A model generated the notes under the pieces. It was not told where the DNA came from, made no database searches, and saw only the letters and a list, made by a program, of their open reading frames with translations. Below, one piece after another: positions 8,296 to 16,980 of a DNA stretch of 64,000 nucleotides. The first letter of the stretch is position 1; every line of letters begins with the position of its first letter. Position numbers and translations under genes: made by a program. Source of the DNA: CAIRDP01 sp037138335. GTDB taxonomy: Bacteria; Bacteroidota; Bacteroidia; Bacteroidales; FEN-979. The DNA lies in the NCBI GenBank assembly GCA_037138335.1, contig JBAXIO010000018.1:18221-82220 (forward strand), read 5' to 3'.

Positions 8296-10452
8296 TCAAA
8301 GGATGATGTAGTCCATTTGTTTCCTTGATAGGTCTATCTTTTTCACCCTGATCCTAACCGGGTCACCAAGTTTGTAAACATTACCATGCCTCTGCCCGAT
8401 CACCCGGAAGTTCTCCTCGTCAAGGTAATAAAAATCATCCTCCAGGTCCCTCAGCTTGACCATCCCTTCACATTTGGTCCCGATGATCTCGGCAAAGATG
8501 CCCCATTTGCTTACTCCTGAAATCAGAGCGTCAAATTCCTGCCCGATCTTATCAAGCATATATTCGGCCTGTTTGTACTTCACGGAAGCCCTCTCGGCAT
8601 CGGCTGCCCGTTTTTCCATATCCGATGCATGCTCGCACTGAAGTTCATATTCTACGGCAGGGACCGATGGTTTATTGTCAAGGTAGTCCTGGAAAAGCCG
8701 GTGAACGATCAGGTCGGGGTAACGCCTTATCGGTGATGTAAAATGCGTATAATAAGGAAATGCAAGTCCGTAATGCCCTATGTTTTTTGTAGTATAAAAT
8801 GCCTTCGCCATGGTCCTGATGGCAACACTTTCAACCATGTTTTCAGCGCCGGTGCCCTTGATATCATGAAACAGCTGATTAAAGGAATGTGCCATTGATT
8901 TTTTTGTGGACAGTTTAAGTGAAAAGCCCAGCCTTTCAACCAGCTGTGTAAATACCTCCAGTTTCTCCGGATTTGGCTTGTCATGGACCCGGTAAACAAA
9001 AGTTTTCGGCTGAACATTTGGTTTTTGCCTGCCCACCCATTCCGCAACTTTCCTGTTGGCAAGCAGCATGAAGTCTTCGATCAGCTTGTTTGCATCTTTC
9101 ATCTCCCTGATGTAAATACTCAAAGGGCGCCCTTTGTCGTCAAGCCTGAACCTGACTTCCTGGGTCTCAAAATTAAAGGAGCCCTTTTTGAAGCGTTCCT
9201 CCCTGAGTTTTAATGCAAGCCCGTTAAGGGTCCCGATTTCACCGGCATATTCGCCTTTCCCTGATTCAATGATGGCCTGCACTTCTTCATAGGCAAATCT
9301 CCGGCATGAATGGATTACCGTTTTACCAAACCATTCATTGAAGATCTTTCCATTTTCGTCAAACTCGAAAACTGCTGAAAAGCAGAACCTGTCCTTGTTT
9401 GGTTGAAGCGAACAAAGCTGGTTCGACAAACGTTCCGGCAGCATGGGAATGGTTCGGTGGACCATGTAAACCGAAGTTCCTCTTTCAAAAGCTTCCTTGT
9501 CAATTTCAGATCCCTTCCGCACATAATAAGAGACATCCGCTATATGAACCCCAACCTCCCAATGGCCGTTTACCAGCTTGTTCAGTGAAACGGCATCATC
9601 AAAATCTTTTGCATCCTCGGGATCAATCGTTATTGTAAATACTTTTCTGAAATCCCTTCTTTTGCTTAGCTCCTCCTGCGGAAGTGCTTCAGGAATCTTT
9701 TCAGCTTCAGCTTCGGTTTTTGCGGAAAACGAAAGGGGGAAATCGTATTCGGCCAGGATAGCCTGCATTTCCACGTGATTGTCGCCGGGTTTCCCCAGGA
9801 TCTGTATTACCTTGCCAAATGGATTCTTTGCATGTTCAGGCCAATCGGTGATCACCGCAACAACCTTTTCCCCGTTTTTTGCCCCCTTAAGGTCGGGTTT
9901 CTGGATGAGGATCTCAACCGGCACAGACGGGTTATCGGGTATGAGAAAGGCAAAATTCTTACTGGCTTCGATAATCCCGACAAATTGCCGTTTATGCCGT
10001 TTCACGATCTCGGTGACTTGCCCGTCTCTCTTATGCCCTTTCCGCATGGGAAACAGGCTGACTTTAACTGTGTCGCCATGAAGTGCATGATGCGTGTTTT
10101 CCGCCGCAACAAAAACATCCTCAGAGCCGTCTTCAGGTATGATATAAGCCTTGCCGGTCTGCTTCATATCGACCCTTCCGGTGACTTCCCGGCTCATCCC
10201 TTTTTGAAACCGTTCGCTTTCAGTATTGATCTGGTATTTCCCGCGCTTCGATTCCACAAGTTCTTTCCCCATAAACAACCTTTCAACAACAAGCCTGACC
10301 ATATCCTTGCTTGTACGGTCATTCAGCCCAAGCCGGGCCGACACCTGCTTGTAATTAAAACTGCTGAAGGGATTCTGCTGAAAAACGCCGATCACCTGTT
10401 TGATGATGTTGCTGCTATTGGCTGTATTTCCAATGGATGGTTTTTTCCCCAT
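8296..10452 (-). CDS. rnr: Ribonuclease R
   Basis: A 718-residue RNase II/R-family 3'-to-5' exoribonuclease. In order: an N-terminal winged-helix region, cold-shock domains (including GRVDMKQTGKAYI), the RNB catalytic domain with DPEDAKDFDDAVSL carrying the metal-binding aspartates, and a C-terminal S1 domain (GVSKWGIFAEI). It degrades structured RNA in the cytoplasm and takes part in RNA quality control. Length and domain order are normal. It lies between the double-ABC ATPase gene (23 bases upstream) and the acyltransferase (one base downstream), so the three may share a transcript. Confidence 0.95.
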   Translation of the reverse strand: MGKKPSIGNTANSSNIIKQVIGVFQQNPFSSFNYKQVSARLGLNDRTSKDMVRLVVERLFMGKELVESKRGKYQINTESERFQKGMSREVTGRVDMKQTGKAYIIPEDGSEDVFVAAENTHHALHGDTVKVSLFPMRKGHKRDGQVTEIVKRHKRQFVGIIEASKNFAFLIPDNPSVPVEILIQKPDLKGAKNGEKVVAVITDWPEHAKNPFGKVIQILGKPGDNHVEMQAILAEYDFPLSFSAKTEAEAEKIPEALPQEELSKRRDFRKVFTITIDPEDAKDFDDAVSLNKLVNGHWEVGVHIADVSYYVRKGSEIDKEAFERGTSVYMVHRTIPMLPERLSNQLCSLQPNKDRFCFSAVFEFDENGKIFNEWFGKTVIHSCRRFAYEEVQAIIESGKGEYAGEIGTLNGLALKLREERFKKGSFNFETQEVRFRLDDKGRPLSIYIREMKDANKLIEDFMLLANRKVAEWVGRQKPNVQPKTFVYRVHDKPNPEKLEVFTQLVERLGFSLKLSTKKSMAHSFNQLFHDIKGTGAENMVESVAIRTMAKAFYTTKNIGHYGLAFPYYTHFTSPIRRYPDLIVHRLFQDYLDNKPSVPAVEYELQCEHASDMEKRAADAERASVKYKQAEYMLDKIGQEFDALISGVSKWGIFAEIIGTKCEGMVKLRDLEDDFYYLDEENFRVIGQRHGNVYKLGDPVRIRVKKIDLSRKQMDYIIL

Positions 10453-10475
10453 ACTTCTGAATTTATTAAAATGAA

Positions 10476-12176
10476 CTACCTGAGAAACTCCGGATGCGGA
10501 ATCGCTTCAATCAATGAGGTTGTGTATGTGCTGTGTGGGTGGTCAAAGATCCTGTCGGCATCACCCGTCTCAATGATTTTGCCACTGTTCATAACAATGA
10601 TCCTGTCCGACATATACCGCACAACCGAAAGGTCATGTGATATAAAGATATAGGTTAAGCCGAGTTCCTTTTTCAGGTCGTTGAGCAGGTTGAGCACCTG
10701 GGCCTGCACTGAAACATCCAAAGCAGATACCGACTCATCACATATAAGGAGTTGCGGCTCCACTGCAAGGGCCCTGGCAATACAGATGCGCTGGCGCTGG
10801 CCTCCCGAGAATTCATGAGGGTACCTGTTGGCGTGTTCAGGCAGAAGCCCAACCTTCCCAAGTAATTCCCTGACTTTCGCTTTCCGCAATGTATCATTGT
10901 CGTGAAGGCGGTGAACTTTCATTGGTTCCAGTATGGCGGCACCTGCCGTAAGCCTTGGGTTCAGCGAGGAATAGGGATCCTGAAATATGATCTGCAGATG
11001 CTTGCGCAGTGATTTCAGCCTGTCTTTGGTAATACGGGTTATTTCCTCGTTCCGGAAAAGGATCTTTCCGGAATCGGGCGGCACCAGCTCAAGAACAACT
11101 CTTGCGAGGGTGGTTTTTCCGCTTCCCGATTCCCCGACAATTCCAAGGGTTTCCCCCTGAAAAACGTCAAAGCTGACCTTGTCAACCGCCCTTGTTCCCG
11201 GAAACTGTTTTATAAGATCCCTCACTTTGAGAACAGGTTCTGATTTGTATAATTGAAGCAGTCGTTCCGACCGCTCTTCCGCACCAATGACTTCGACAGA
11301 AGTTTTTCCCCCGCCTTCAATAAAATCAGATACCGTGGGCAGTCTTCTCAACCTGGCATTAAGCGGCGGCCTGCAGGCGAGTAAGCCTTGAGTGTACGGG
11401 TGCCCGGGATTATTAAATATTTGCGAGACACTTCCCTGTTCAACGATTTTCCCTTTATACATCACCATGACCCTGTCGGCAAAACCTGAAACAAGGCCCA
11501 GGTCATGAGTAATGAACAAAATCCCCATTTTTCGGGTTCTCTGAAGTTTTTTTAAAAGCTGCAGGATTTTCTTTTGGACTGTGACATCCAGCGCTGTTGT
11601 TGGTTCATCGGCAATAAGCAACGAAGGATTGCAAGCTACAGCCATCGCGATCATAATTCTTTGTTTTTGACCGCCCGATAACTGGTGGGGATAAGACCTG
11701 AAAATGCGATCGGGCTGGGGCAGTTTGACTTCCCTGAACAGTTCGAGGGTCGCCATCACGGCTTTCGTTTTGGAGATGTCAAAATGCGATCGGATAACTT
11801 CGCAAACCTGGTCCCCGCAGGTAAAAACCGGGTTCAGTGAGGTCATCGGCTCCTGGAAAACAATTGCAATCTCTTTTCCCCTGATGCCCGCCATCTCATT
11901 TTCAGAGGCTTTTTGCAGGTTAATTTCACGCTTGTCTTTTGTGAAAAAAATCATCCTTCCGGCTTCGACCTTGCCGGGGGGATCCGGAATAAGCTTCATT
12001 ACCGATAATGCCGTGACCGATTTCCCGGATCCGGATTCTCCAACAATTGCAAGTGTTTCTGAGGGATGCATTTCAAAGGATATGCCATCAACGGCAACAG
12101 TAGTCTCTTTCCCCTGGCGAAAACTGACTTTTAGGTCATTTATTTCCAGGATCCCCGTCGGCCTTGTTCCATCCAT
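10476..12176 (-). CDS. Double-ABC oligopeptide/dipeptide transporter ATPase (DppD-DppF fusion type)
   Basis: One chain of 566 residues holding two ABC ATPase domains. The first has Walker A GESGSGKS, signature LSGGQKQR and Walker B LLIADEPTT. The second has GESGSGKTT, FSGGQRQR and LLICDESVS. Each is followed by the OppD/OppF-type C-terminal extension (HPYTQGLLACRPP in the first). It would power uptake of peptides or other OppBC-type substrates; no permease or binding protein lies nearby. An ATG 27 bases further upstream is possible, but a -7 element at 12206-12213 puts transcription start at about that ATG, so the inner start is preferred. Confidence 0.9.
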   Translation of the reverse strand: MDGTRPTGILEINDLKVSFRQGKETTVAVDGISFEMHPSETLAIVGESGSGKSVTALSVMKLIPDPPGKVEAGRMIFFTKDKREINLQKASENEMAGIRGKEIAIVFQEPMTSLNPVFTCGDQVCEVIRSHFDISKTKAVMATLELFREVKLPQPDRIFRSYPHQLSGGQKQRIMIAMAVACNPSLLIADEPTTALDVTVQKKILQLLKKLQRTRKMGILFITHDLGLVSGFADRVMVMYKGKIVEQGSVSQIFNNPGHPYTQGLLACRPPLNARLRRLPTVSDFIEGGGKTSVEVIGAEERSERLLQLYKSEPVLKVRDLIKQFPGTRAVDKVSFDVFQGETLGIVGESGSGKTTLARVVLELVPPDSGKILFRNEEITRITKDRLKSLRKHLQIIFQDPYSSLNPRLTAGAAILEPMKVHRLHDNDTLRKAKVRELLGKVGLLPEHANRYPHEFSGGQRQRICIARALAVEPQLLICDESVSALDVSVQAQVLNLLNDLKKELGLTYIFISHDLSVVRYMSDRIIVMNSGKIIETGDADRIFDHPHSTYTTSLIEAIPHPEFLR

Positions 12177-12205
12177 ATTTTTTTGGTTAAAAGAGAAAAC
12201 CATAT

Positions 12206-12213
12206 CAAACCTA
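12206..12213 (-). promoter_or_regulatory. Bacteroidota -7 element for the double-ABC ATPase gene
   Basis: TAGGTTTG on the minus strand matches TAnnTTTG. No good -33 TTTG lies at 19-22 bases, so this is a weak to moderate call. Confidence 0.4.
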
Positions 12214-12291
12214 CGTCAATTTTTGAAAAATCCGGCCAGATGTTAATAAAGTTTTCTGTATCACTTTTTCCCGGCCGGGGGATTAAGCAAT

Positions 12292-12978
12292 ATGTGGGGA
12301 GATGATTTTATCGGGCTTATCTATCCAAGGATCTGCTGCGGTTGCGGCAATTCCCTCTGGAAACACGAACATGTATTATGCGATACATGCAGTTATCACT
12401 TGCCCCGCACAAATTTCCATCTTCAAAGCGACAACCCGGTAAGCCGGATCTTCTGGGGCCGTGTCGATATCCTTTCGGCCACGTCATATTTGCTTTTTAA
12501 TAAAGGCAGTAAGGTTCAGGCCCTGGTACATGCATTGAAATACAAGGGCCGAAAGGATATCGGGATTTTCCTGGGTGAAGAATTCGGGAAAATACTCAGG
12601 GATTGCCTTCCCTTTTCTTCTTCCGGAATTATTATCCCCGTACCTCTCCATAGAAAAAAATACCTGAAAAGAGGATACAATCAGAGTGAGCAGTTTGCCA
12701 TAGGACTTTCTTCGTCCATGGGCATTCCCTGCACAACGCTGTTACTTTTGCGAAAAAATGAAACGGAGACCCAGACTCATAAATCACGCTTTTTACGATG
12801 GAAAAACGTGAATGACATTTTCTACCTTAAAGACCCCGCCAAACTTGCAGGTTTAAAAATCCTTCTGGTAGATGATGTGGTAACCACAGGCGCAACACTG
12901 GAGGCCTGTATTTCTAAATTGTCAACCATCCCCTCGGTGAGCATTTCCGTTGCTACGATTGCTTATGCGAAGCCATAA
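12292..12978 (+). CDS. ComF family protein (phosphoribosyltransferase fold)
   Basis: A 228-residue ComF-type protein. An N-terminal zinc-finger-like motif CCGCG plus CDTC is followed by a phosphoribosyltransferase domain with the PRPP loop LLVDDVVTTGATL near the C-terminus. ComF proteins are linked to DNA uptake or recombination in naturally transformable bacteria, but many carriers are not known to be competent. It stands alone, divergent from the ABC ATPase gene and converging on the lamin-tail gene with a six-base gap. Confidence 0.88.
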   Translation: MWGDDFIGLIYPRICCGCGNSLWKHEHVLCDTCSYHLPRTNFHLQSDNPVSRIFWGRVDILSATSYLLFNKGSKVQALVHALKYKGRKDIGIFLGEEFGKILRDCLPFSSSGIIIPVPLHRKKYLKRGYNQSEQFAIGLSSSMGIPCTTLLLLRKNETETQTHKSRFLRWKNVNDIFYLKDPAKLAGLKILLVDDVVTTGATLEACISKLSTIPSVSISVATIAYAKP

Positions 12979-12984
12979 TGGGTG

Positions 12985-14781
12985 CTAAAATCTATGGGCT
13001 ACGATGACGGCCTTCTTTACTTTGGAATGTTTGCCGCTAATACTTATACTTTCGGCAAAAACAACATAATATCCCATGCCTGCAATAAGGTTATTGTCGC
13101 CTGTACCATCCCACAGGAACAGGGAGTTTTCGGAAACCGTTGATGAACCGGCTATGATTTTTACAAGGTTTCCCTTAATGTCAAAGATCCTCAACGAAAG
13201 CAGGGTCCCCGCCTCTACATTATTGACTTTTATAAACAACAGATCATCCTTCCCGTCATCATCAGGGGAAAAAACGGGGCTGCTTAACTGCAGGTCCAAA
13301 CCGTTACCGGGATCAATCATATAATGTGAATTATCATAACCGGGGCTGGCAAAACCTGATGTCTCGGAAGCTGACTGCCAGTTTGCCATGCAGTTTGAAG
13401 GGACCCGTGGATCCAGCCGTTCGAGGGACACACCGAGGGTACTGGAAAGAAATGGCAGATGCATGCTTTCATTGTACGACATTGCGTCTATCACCATGGA
13501 ATCCGCCGCCGATTGAAGCATTATATATCCGCTGTCGGAATTCATTGAAGGAAAATGCTCCAGGCCGGCAACTTTGCCTGGGGAAGGAACAAAGTACCTC
13601 GAACACAGCTTTGCTGAATCGGCGGAAACAACATAATAATCCATCGGGGCCAGAAACCGTTCCCCGCTGCATAGCCGCCCGGGCTGAGCAGATGTGTTCC
13701 CGCCCCCGGAATTACTTACCAACAATGTATTTAAACTGATAATCTTTGTTGAACAGTTGTAAAATTCAATGAACCTTGAACCTGAAGCATCAGGATGGAA
13801 CAATACTTCATTGATCACCATGTCACCGGGCCGGCATGGGCCCGGAATATAATAACATATAAAAACCGATGTATCCGCCAGGTAATTGTTCGAAAAGTCA
13901 GAAATATTCTGTATCCTGAGGCTGTCACAAAAATATTCATTTTTACCCTGATTTATTTTGATAAATAATATCTCCGGCTCTTCCTTTAAAATATATGCTT
14001 CAATGAGTTTTTCAGGATTGTTTTTAAGCGAATATTTTATATCACTGTGGAGGCATGAAGAATCTATTAATTCGTTGAACATTATCCGTATCGTCAAACT
14101 GTCGGAAAAACCATATGAAATTATCTTCGGGGGAAGAGTATCAAGAAGAATTCTGCCGGCATAAAAATCATCGAAACATATTTTTGCTGAATTACTGGAA
14201 GTGTACCTGCAAAATACTCCCAGCCATTCGGAGGGGGCCGCTCCTGTGTCGGTGAAATTTCCATATCTGCTGAATTGCCTGCCCCCTGTGCTGTCGGCAA
14301 ACAGATCCCAGAATCCGCCTGAGTCCCTGCGGACTTTGATCCTGAAGACATTCATGGATTTATTGGTCCTGAGAAATGGAAATCCGAACAGCAAACTGTG
14401 CATGTTCCCATTTTGCCTGCAGAGCAGTATGCTGTCGCCGGATCCGCCTATCTGCAAATACACAGCATTTATTAATCCTTTCAGGTCCGGCGAATCGGAA
14501 CCCAGATATACCCTTGCATAATTGTTCAGGGAGGTGTTGAAAGAAATTTTGACCCAGAAAGACCACTCCATTGCCGGAAGCGTTAAGCTCCGGGTTGAAA
14601 GGCAGGAAGTATCTGATCCGGTTGAGTTAAGCTTGAGCTGATGCTCTGAATTTACTGTAAAAGCTGAAGTATCCCCTGTCCAGGATGGATCCGAAGTGAA
14701 ATCACCATCGGTGAAATCATCGTTTACCTGAGCTTTTATGGCTATTGGAAAGAAAAAAAGGCAGCACAAAATGAATTTCAT
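12985..14781 (-). CDS. Secreted lamin-tail-domain protein with FlgD-like C-terminus
   Basis: A roughly 598-residue exported protein. The start at 14781 gives a clean signal peptide (MKFILCCLFFFPIAIKAQ); a start 13 codons upstream would bury it. The N-terminal third looks like a beta-sandwich. A lamin-tail domain follows in the middle (begins near GDMVINEVLFHP, ends near LERLDPR). The C-terminal region is FlgD/CHU_C-like (FSPDDDGKDD, DGTGDNN, GMGYYVVFAE). Such proteins sit on the cell surface or are secreted in Bacteroidota. No enzyme motif is visible and the role is unknown. Confidence 0.75.
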   Translation of the reverse strand: MKFILCCLFFFPIAIKAQVNDDFTDGDFTSDPSWTGDTSAFTVNSEHQLKLNSTGSDTSCLSTRSLTLPAMEWSFWVKISFNTSLNNYARVYLGSDSPDLKGLINAVYLQIGGSGDSILLCRQNGNMHSLLFGFPFLRTNKSMNVFRIKVRRDSGGFWDLFADSTGGRQFSRYGNFTDTGAAPSEWLGVFCRYTSSNSAKICFDDFYAGRILLDTLPPKIISYGFSDSLTIRIMFNELIDSSCLHSDIKYSLKNNPEKLIEAYILKEEPEILFIKINQGKNEYFCDSLRIQNISDFSNNYLADTSVFICYYIPGPCRPGDMVINEVLFHPDASGSRFIEFYNCSTKIISLNTLLVSNSGGGNTSAQPGRLCSGERFLAPMDYYVVSADSAKLCSRYFVPSPGKVAGLEHFPSMNSDSGYIMLQSAADSMVIDAMSYNESMHLPFLSSTLGVSLERLDPRVPSNCMANWQSASETSGFASPGYDNSHYMIDPGNGLDLQLSSPVFSPDDDGKDDLLFIKVNNVEAGTLLSLRIFDIKGNLVKIIAGSSTVSENSLFLWDGTGDNNLIAGMGYYVVFAESISISGKHSKVKKAVIVAHRF

Positions 14782-14870
14782 GGTCAGTAGTTTAAATAAT
14801 AACAGTATTCTGTCTTCCATTAATCCGTCAAAAACCTGAAAGTGATATACTGGGGCAGAAATTGTTGTGT

Positions 14871-14878
14871 TATCTTTG
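14871..14878 (+). promoter_or_regulatory. Bacteroidota -7 element for asd
   Basis: TATCTTTG matches TAnnTTTG exactly and ends 16 bases before the chosen asd start at 14895. This argues against an in-frame ATG at 14862, which lies upstream of the element. The -33 element is weak. Confidence 0.6.
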
Positions 14879-14894
14879 TTGCAATTTTAACCAT

Positions 14895-15890
14895 ATGGAA
14901 CTTGCTGTAGTAGGTGCAACCGGGCTGGTCGGGAGGGAGATCATCAGGGTGCTTGAAGAAAGAAATATCCGTCCGGGGAATTTTTACCCCGTGGCTTCTT
15001 CAAAATCAATAGGCTCCTTCATTGAATTCAACGGTAAGCAGTATACGGTAACCGGTCATGATGAAGTCATCGCCCTCCAACCAGGGATTGCCATTTTCAG
15101 TGCCGGGGCCGGAGCTTCAAAAGAATGGGCGCCAAAGTACGCGGCGGCCGGCATCACAGTGATCGATAATTCTTCGGCCTGGAGAATGGATCCCGACATT
15201 CCTCTGATCGTTCCTGAGATAAACGCAGGTATCCTGAAAAAATCACATAAAATCATTGCCAATCCAAACTGCTCGACAATCCAGCTGGTCATGGTTTTGG
15301 CCCCGCTTCACCGGAAATACCGTATAAAAAGAATCGTTGCCGCCACCTACCAGTCGGTAACCGGTACCGGTATACGTGCAGTGCGGCAGCTTGAGAATGA
15401 ACGCCGGGGGATCAAGGGCCCCATGGCCTATCCCCACCCGATTGATCTTAACCTGTTTCCCCATGGGGGTAATTTCCTCCCAAACGGTTACACAACCGAA
15501 GAGGAAAAGCTGGTCAGGGAAACACAGAAGATCCTCGGCGACAATTCGATCAGGATCACGGCCACAATAGCAAGGGTCCCTGTGATTGGAGGCCATTCGG
15601 AAGCAGTTAACATTGAATTTGAAAGCGATTTTGTGCTTGAGGATGTTTTTCGCCTGCTTGAAACCACCCAGGGTGTTATTGTCCAGGACAATCCTTCTCA
15701 AAACCTTTACCCCATGCCTCTTTTTTCAAAAGGGAAAGATGATGTTTTTGTTGGCAGGATAAGGCGGGATGAAAGCCAGCCAAATTCCCTCAACTTATGG
15801 GTGGTTGCCGATAACCTGAGGAAGGGAGCGGCAACAAACGCAGTCCAGATTGCAGAGTATATTTCAGATAATCAGAATCTGCCAGATTGA
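14895..15890 (+). CDS. asd: Aspartate-semialdehyde dehydrogenase
   Basis: A 331-residue NADP-dependent enzyme that reduces aspartyl-4-phosphate to the semialdehyde, the branch point to lysine/diaminopimelate, threonine and methionine. It begins with the Rossmann motif VVGATGLVGREI. The catalytic Cys is in NPNCSTIQ and the active-site His in GGHSEAVN. I start at 14895 because the Rossmann strand then begins at residue 2 and the promoter element lies just upstream; eleven extra codons upstream are improbable. Monocistronic by position. Confidence 0.95.
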   Translation: MELAVVGATGLVGREIIRVLEERNIRPGNFYPVASSKSIGSFIEFNGKQYTVTGHDEVIALQPGIAIFSAGAGASKEWAPKYAAAGITVIDNSSAWRMDPDIPLIVPEINAGILKKSHKIIANPNCSTIQLVMVLAPLHRKYRIKRIVAATYQSVTGTGIRAVRQLENERRGIKGPMAYPHPIDLNLFPHGGNFLPNGYTTEEEKLVRETQKILGDNSIRITATIARVPVIGGHSEAVNIEFESDFVLEDVFRLLETTQGVIVQDNPSQNLYPMPLFSKGKDDVFVGRIRRDESQPNSLNLWVVADNLRKGAATNAVQIAEYISDNQNLPD

Positions 15891-15929
15891 TTTTCCTCAA
15901 TAATTCAATTGATAAAAAGTGAGTGAATT

Positions 15930-15961
15930 TTTGTTTTTTGTCAATTCTTTTCCTACTTTTG
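15930..15961 (+). promoter_or_regulatory. Promoter of the Crp/Fnr-type regulator gene
   Basis: A full Bacteroidota promoter: TTTG at 15930-15933, a 20-base spacer and TACTTTTG at 15954-15961. The transcript would start near 15968 and carry a leader of about 108 bases. Confidence 0.75.
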
Positions 15962-15963
15962 TC

Positions 15964-15991
15964 AAATCAACATAATGCATCATGTTGATTT
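15964..15991 (+). repeat. 28-bp inverted repeat at the predicted start of the regulator transcript
   Basis: The arms AAATCAACAT (15964-15973) and ATGTTGATTT (15982-15991) pair perfectly, and the 8-base centre AATGCATC is itself nearly symmetric. It begins three bases after the -7 element. It may be an operator, possibly autoregulatory, or a 5'-end hairpin of the mRNA. Confidence 0.6.
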
Positions 15992-16075
15992 TTAATGAAC
16001 TGACTGAATTTTACGTATCATTATCAAAGCTTATAACGTAAAATCCGGGGCTCGGTTCGACTTTACGGAGAAAGA

Positions 16076-16771
16076 ATGAACGGAAAACCTGTGTTTTTTT
16101 CAAACTGTGCAGACTGCAACTGCAAATCCTCCATTTTTAAAAGCCTGACGGCTGACGAACTTGAACTTATAAATAAAGGCAGATTCCATGTTGCATACAA
16201 AGCAGGTGAGATCATGTTCAAGCAGGGGACCCCTTCTTCACATTTTATTTGCGTTACTTCAGGCCTGGCCAAAATCTACATCGAGGGTTACGGTAAAAAC
16301 CTCATTCTCTCCCTGGTCAAACCTGTGGATTATATCTTTGGACCCGGGGTCTACATCGACAACAAACATTATTACTCAGCATCAGCTGTTGAAGATTCAA
16401 CTGCCTGCCTCGTAGATACCAATATATTTAAGAAGCTCATCCGTGCAAATGCTGATTTTGCGGAGGACTTTATAAAACGTCTTTCAAACCAGACATTGTT
16501 TAATTTTGAACAGGTGATCAGCCTGACGCAAAAACAAATGCACGGGCGCATTGCCGATGCCTTATTTTACCTTTCCGAGAAAATATACTGTGCAAACCCT
16601 TTCAATATGACGATCTCCCGCCAGGACCTTGCCGATATTTCAGGGATGTCGAAGGAAAGTGCCATCAGGATACTTAAGGAATTCAAGGAAGAAGGCATCC
16701 TTTCGGTAGATGGGAACCTGTTTGACATACTAAATATCAAGCAACTAAAACAGATCAGCGAGACCGGCTGA
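16076..16771 (+). CDS. Crp/Fnr-family transcription regulator, FNR-like cysteine pattern
   Basis: A 231-residue regulator with a cyclic-nucleotide-binding-type sensor domain (about 20-140) and a C-terminal helix-turn-helix (SRQDLADISGMSKESAIRIL). Cysteines at 11, 14 and 16 plus Cys111, in a spot that aligns by eye with Cys122 of E. coli FNR (EDSTAC against ETSMVC), suggest an oxygen- or redox-sensing Fe-S cluster (inference). The recognition helix keeps the Glu and Arg shared by CRP and FNR but has Ile where FNR has Ser212. It lies directly upstream of the cytochrome locus, with an FNR-like dyad between them, so it probably controls that locus. Confidence 0.85.
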   Translation: MNGKPVFFSNCADCNCKSSIFKSLTADELELINKGRFHVAYKAGEIMFKQGTPSSHFICVTSGLAKIYIEGYGKNLILSLVKPVDYIFGPGVYIDNKHYYSASAVEDSTACLVDTNIFKKLIRANADFAEDFIKRLSNQTLFNFEQVISLTQKQMHGRIADALFYLSEKIYCANPFNMTISRQDLADISGMSKESAIRILKEFKEEGILSVDGNLFDILNIKQLKQISETG

Positions 16772-16810
16772 GAAAAATTTCATTAAACAGATGATATCGA
16801 CCTATATAAC

Positions 16811-16828
16811 CATTGACATATATCAATG
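16811..16828. promoter_or_regulatory. FNR/CRP-like operator upstream of the cytochrome locus
   Basis: A perfect six-base dyad CATTGA/TCAATG contains TTGACATATATCAA (16813-16826), one base from the FNR consensus TTGATnnnnATCAA. It lies 40 bases after the regulator gene and about 95-100 bases before the predicted cytochrome transcription start. Confidence 0.6.
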
Positions 16829-16902
16829 AAGTATTGAGGCATATCATTTCGTTCAGAAACAAATCTCACCCACCTGTTAAGTTTATCACAGATTAAGTTC
16901 GA

Positions 16903-16910
16903 TATTTTTG
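16903..16910 (+). promoter_or_regulatory. -7 element of the cytochrome locus promoter
   Basis: TATTTTTG matches TAnnTTTG. No good -33 TTTG is seen about 20 bases upstream, which would suit an activator-dependent promoter served by the dyad at 16811-16828. Confidence 0.55.
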
Positions 16911-16980
16911 TCGTGCAAGATTATTGCACCATTGTCTGCTATCATAAATGCATTTATTAATTAACAAAAACTGAAAGAAT

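Noticed and set aside
9775..10653. Long open frame of about 292 codons on the plus strand
   Set aside because: It lies antisense to rnr and the ABC ATPase gene, spans their boundary and shows no protein-like features.
15887..15900. FNR-like site TTGATTTTCCTCAA at the end of asd
   Set aside because: One mismatch to the FNR consensus but it overlaps the asd stop codon and is not part of a wider dyad; the site at 16813 is much better placed.
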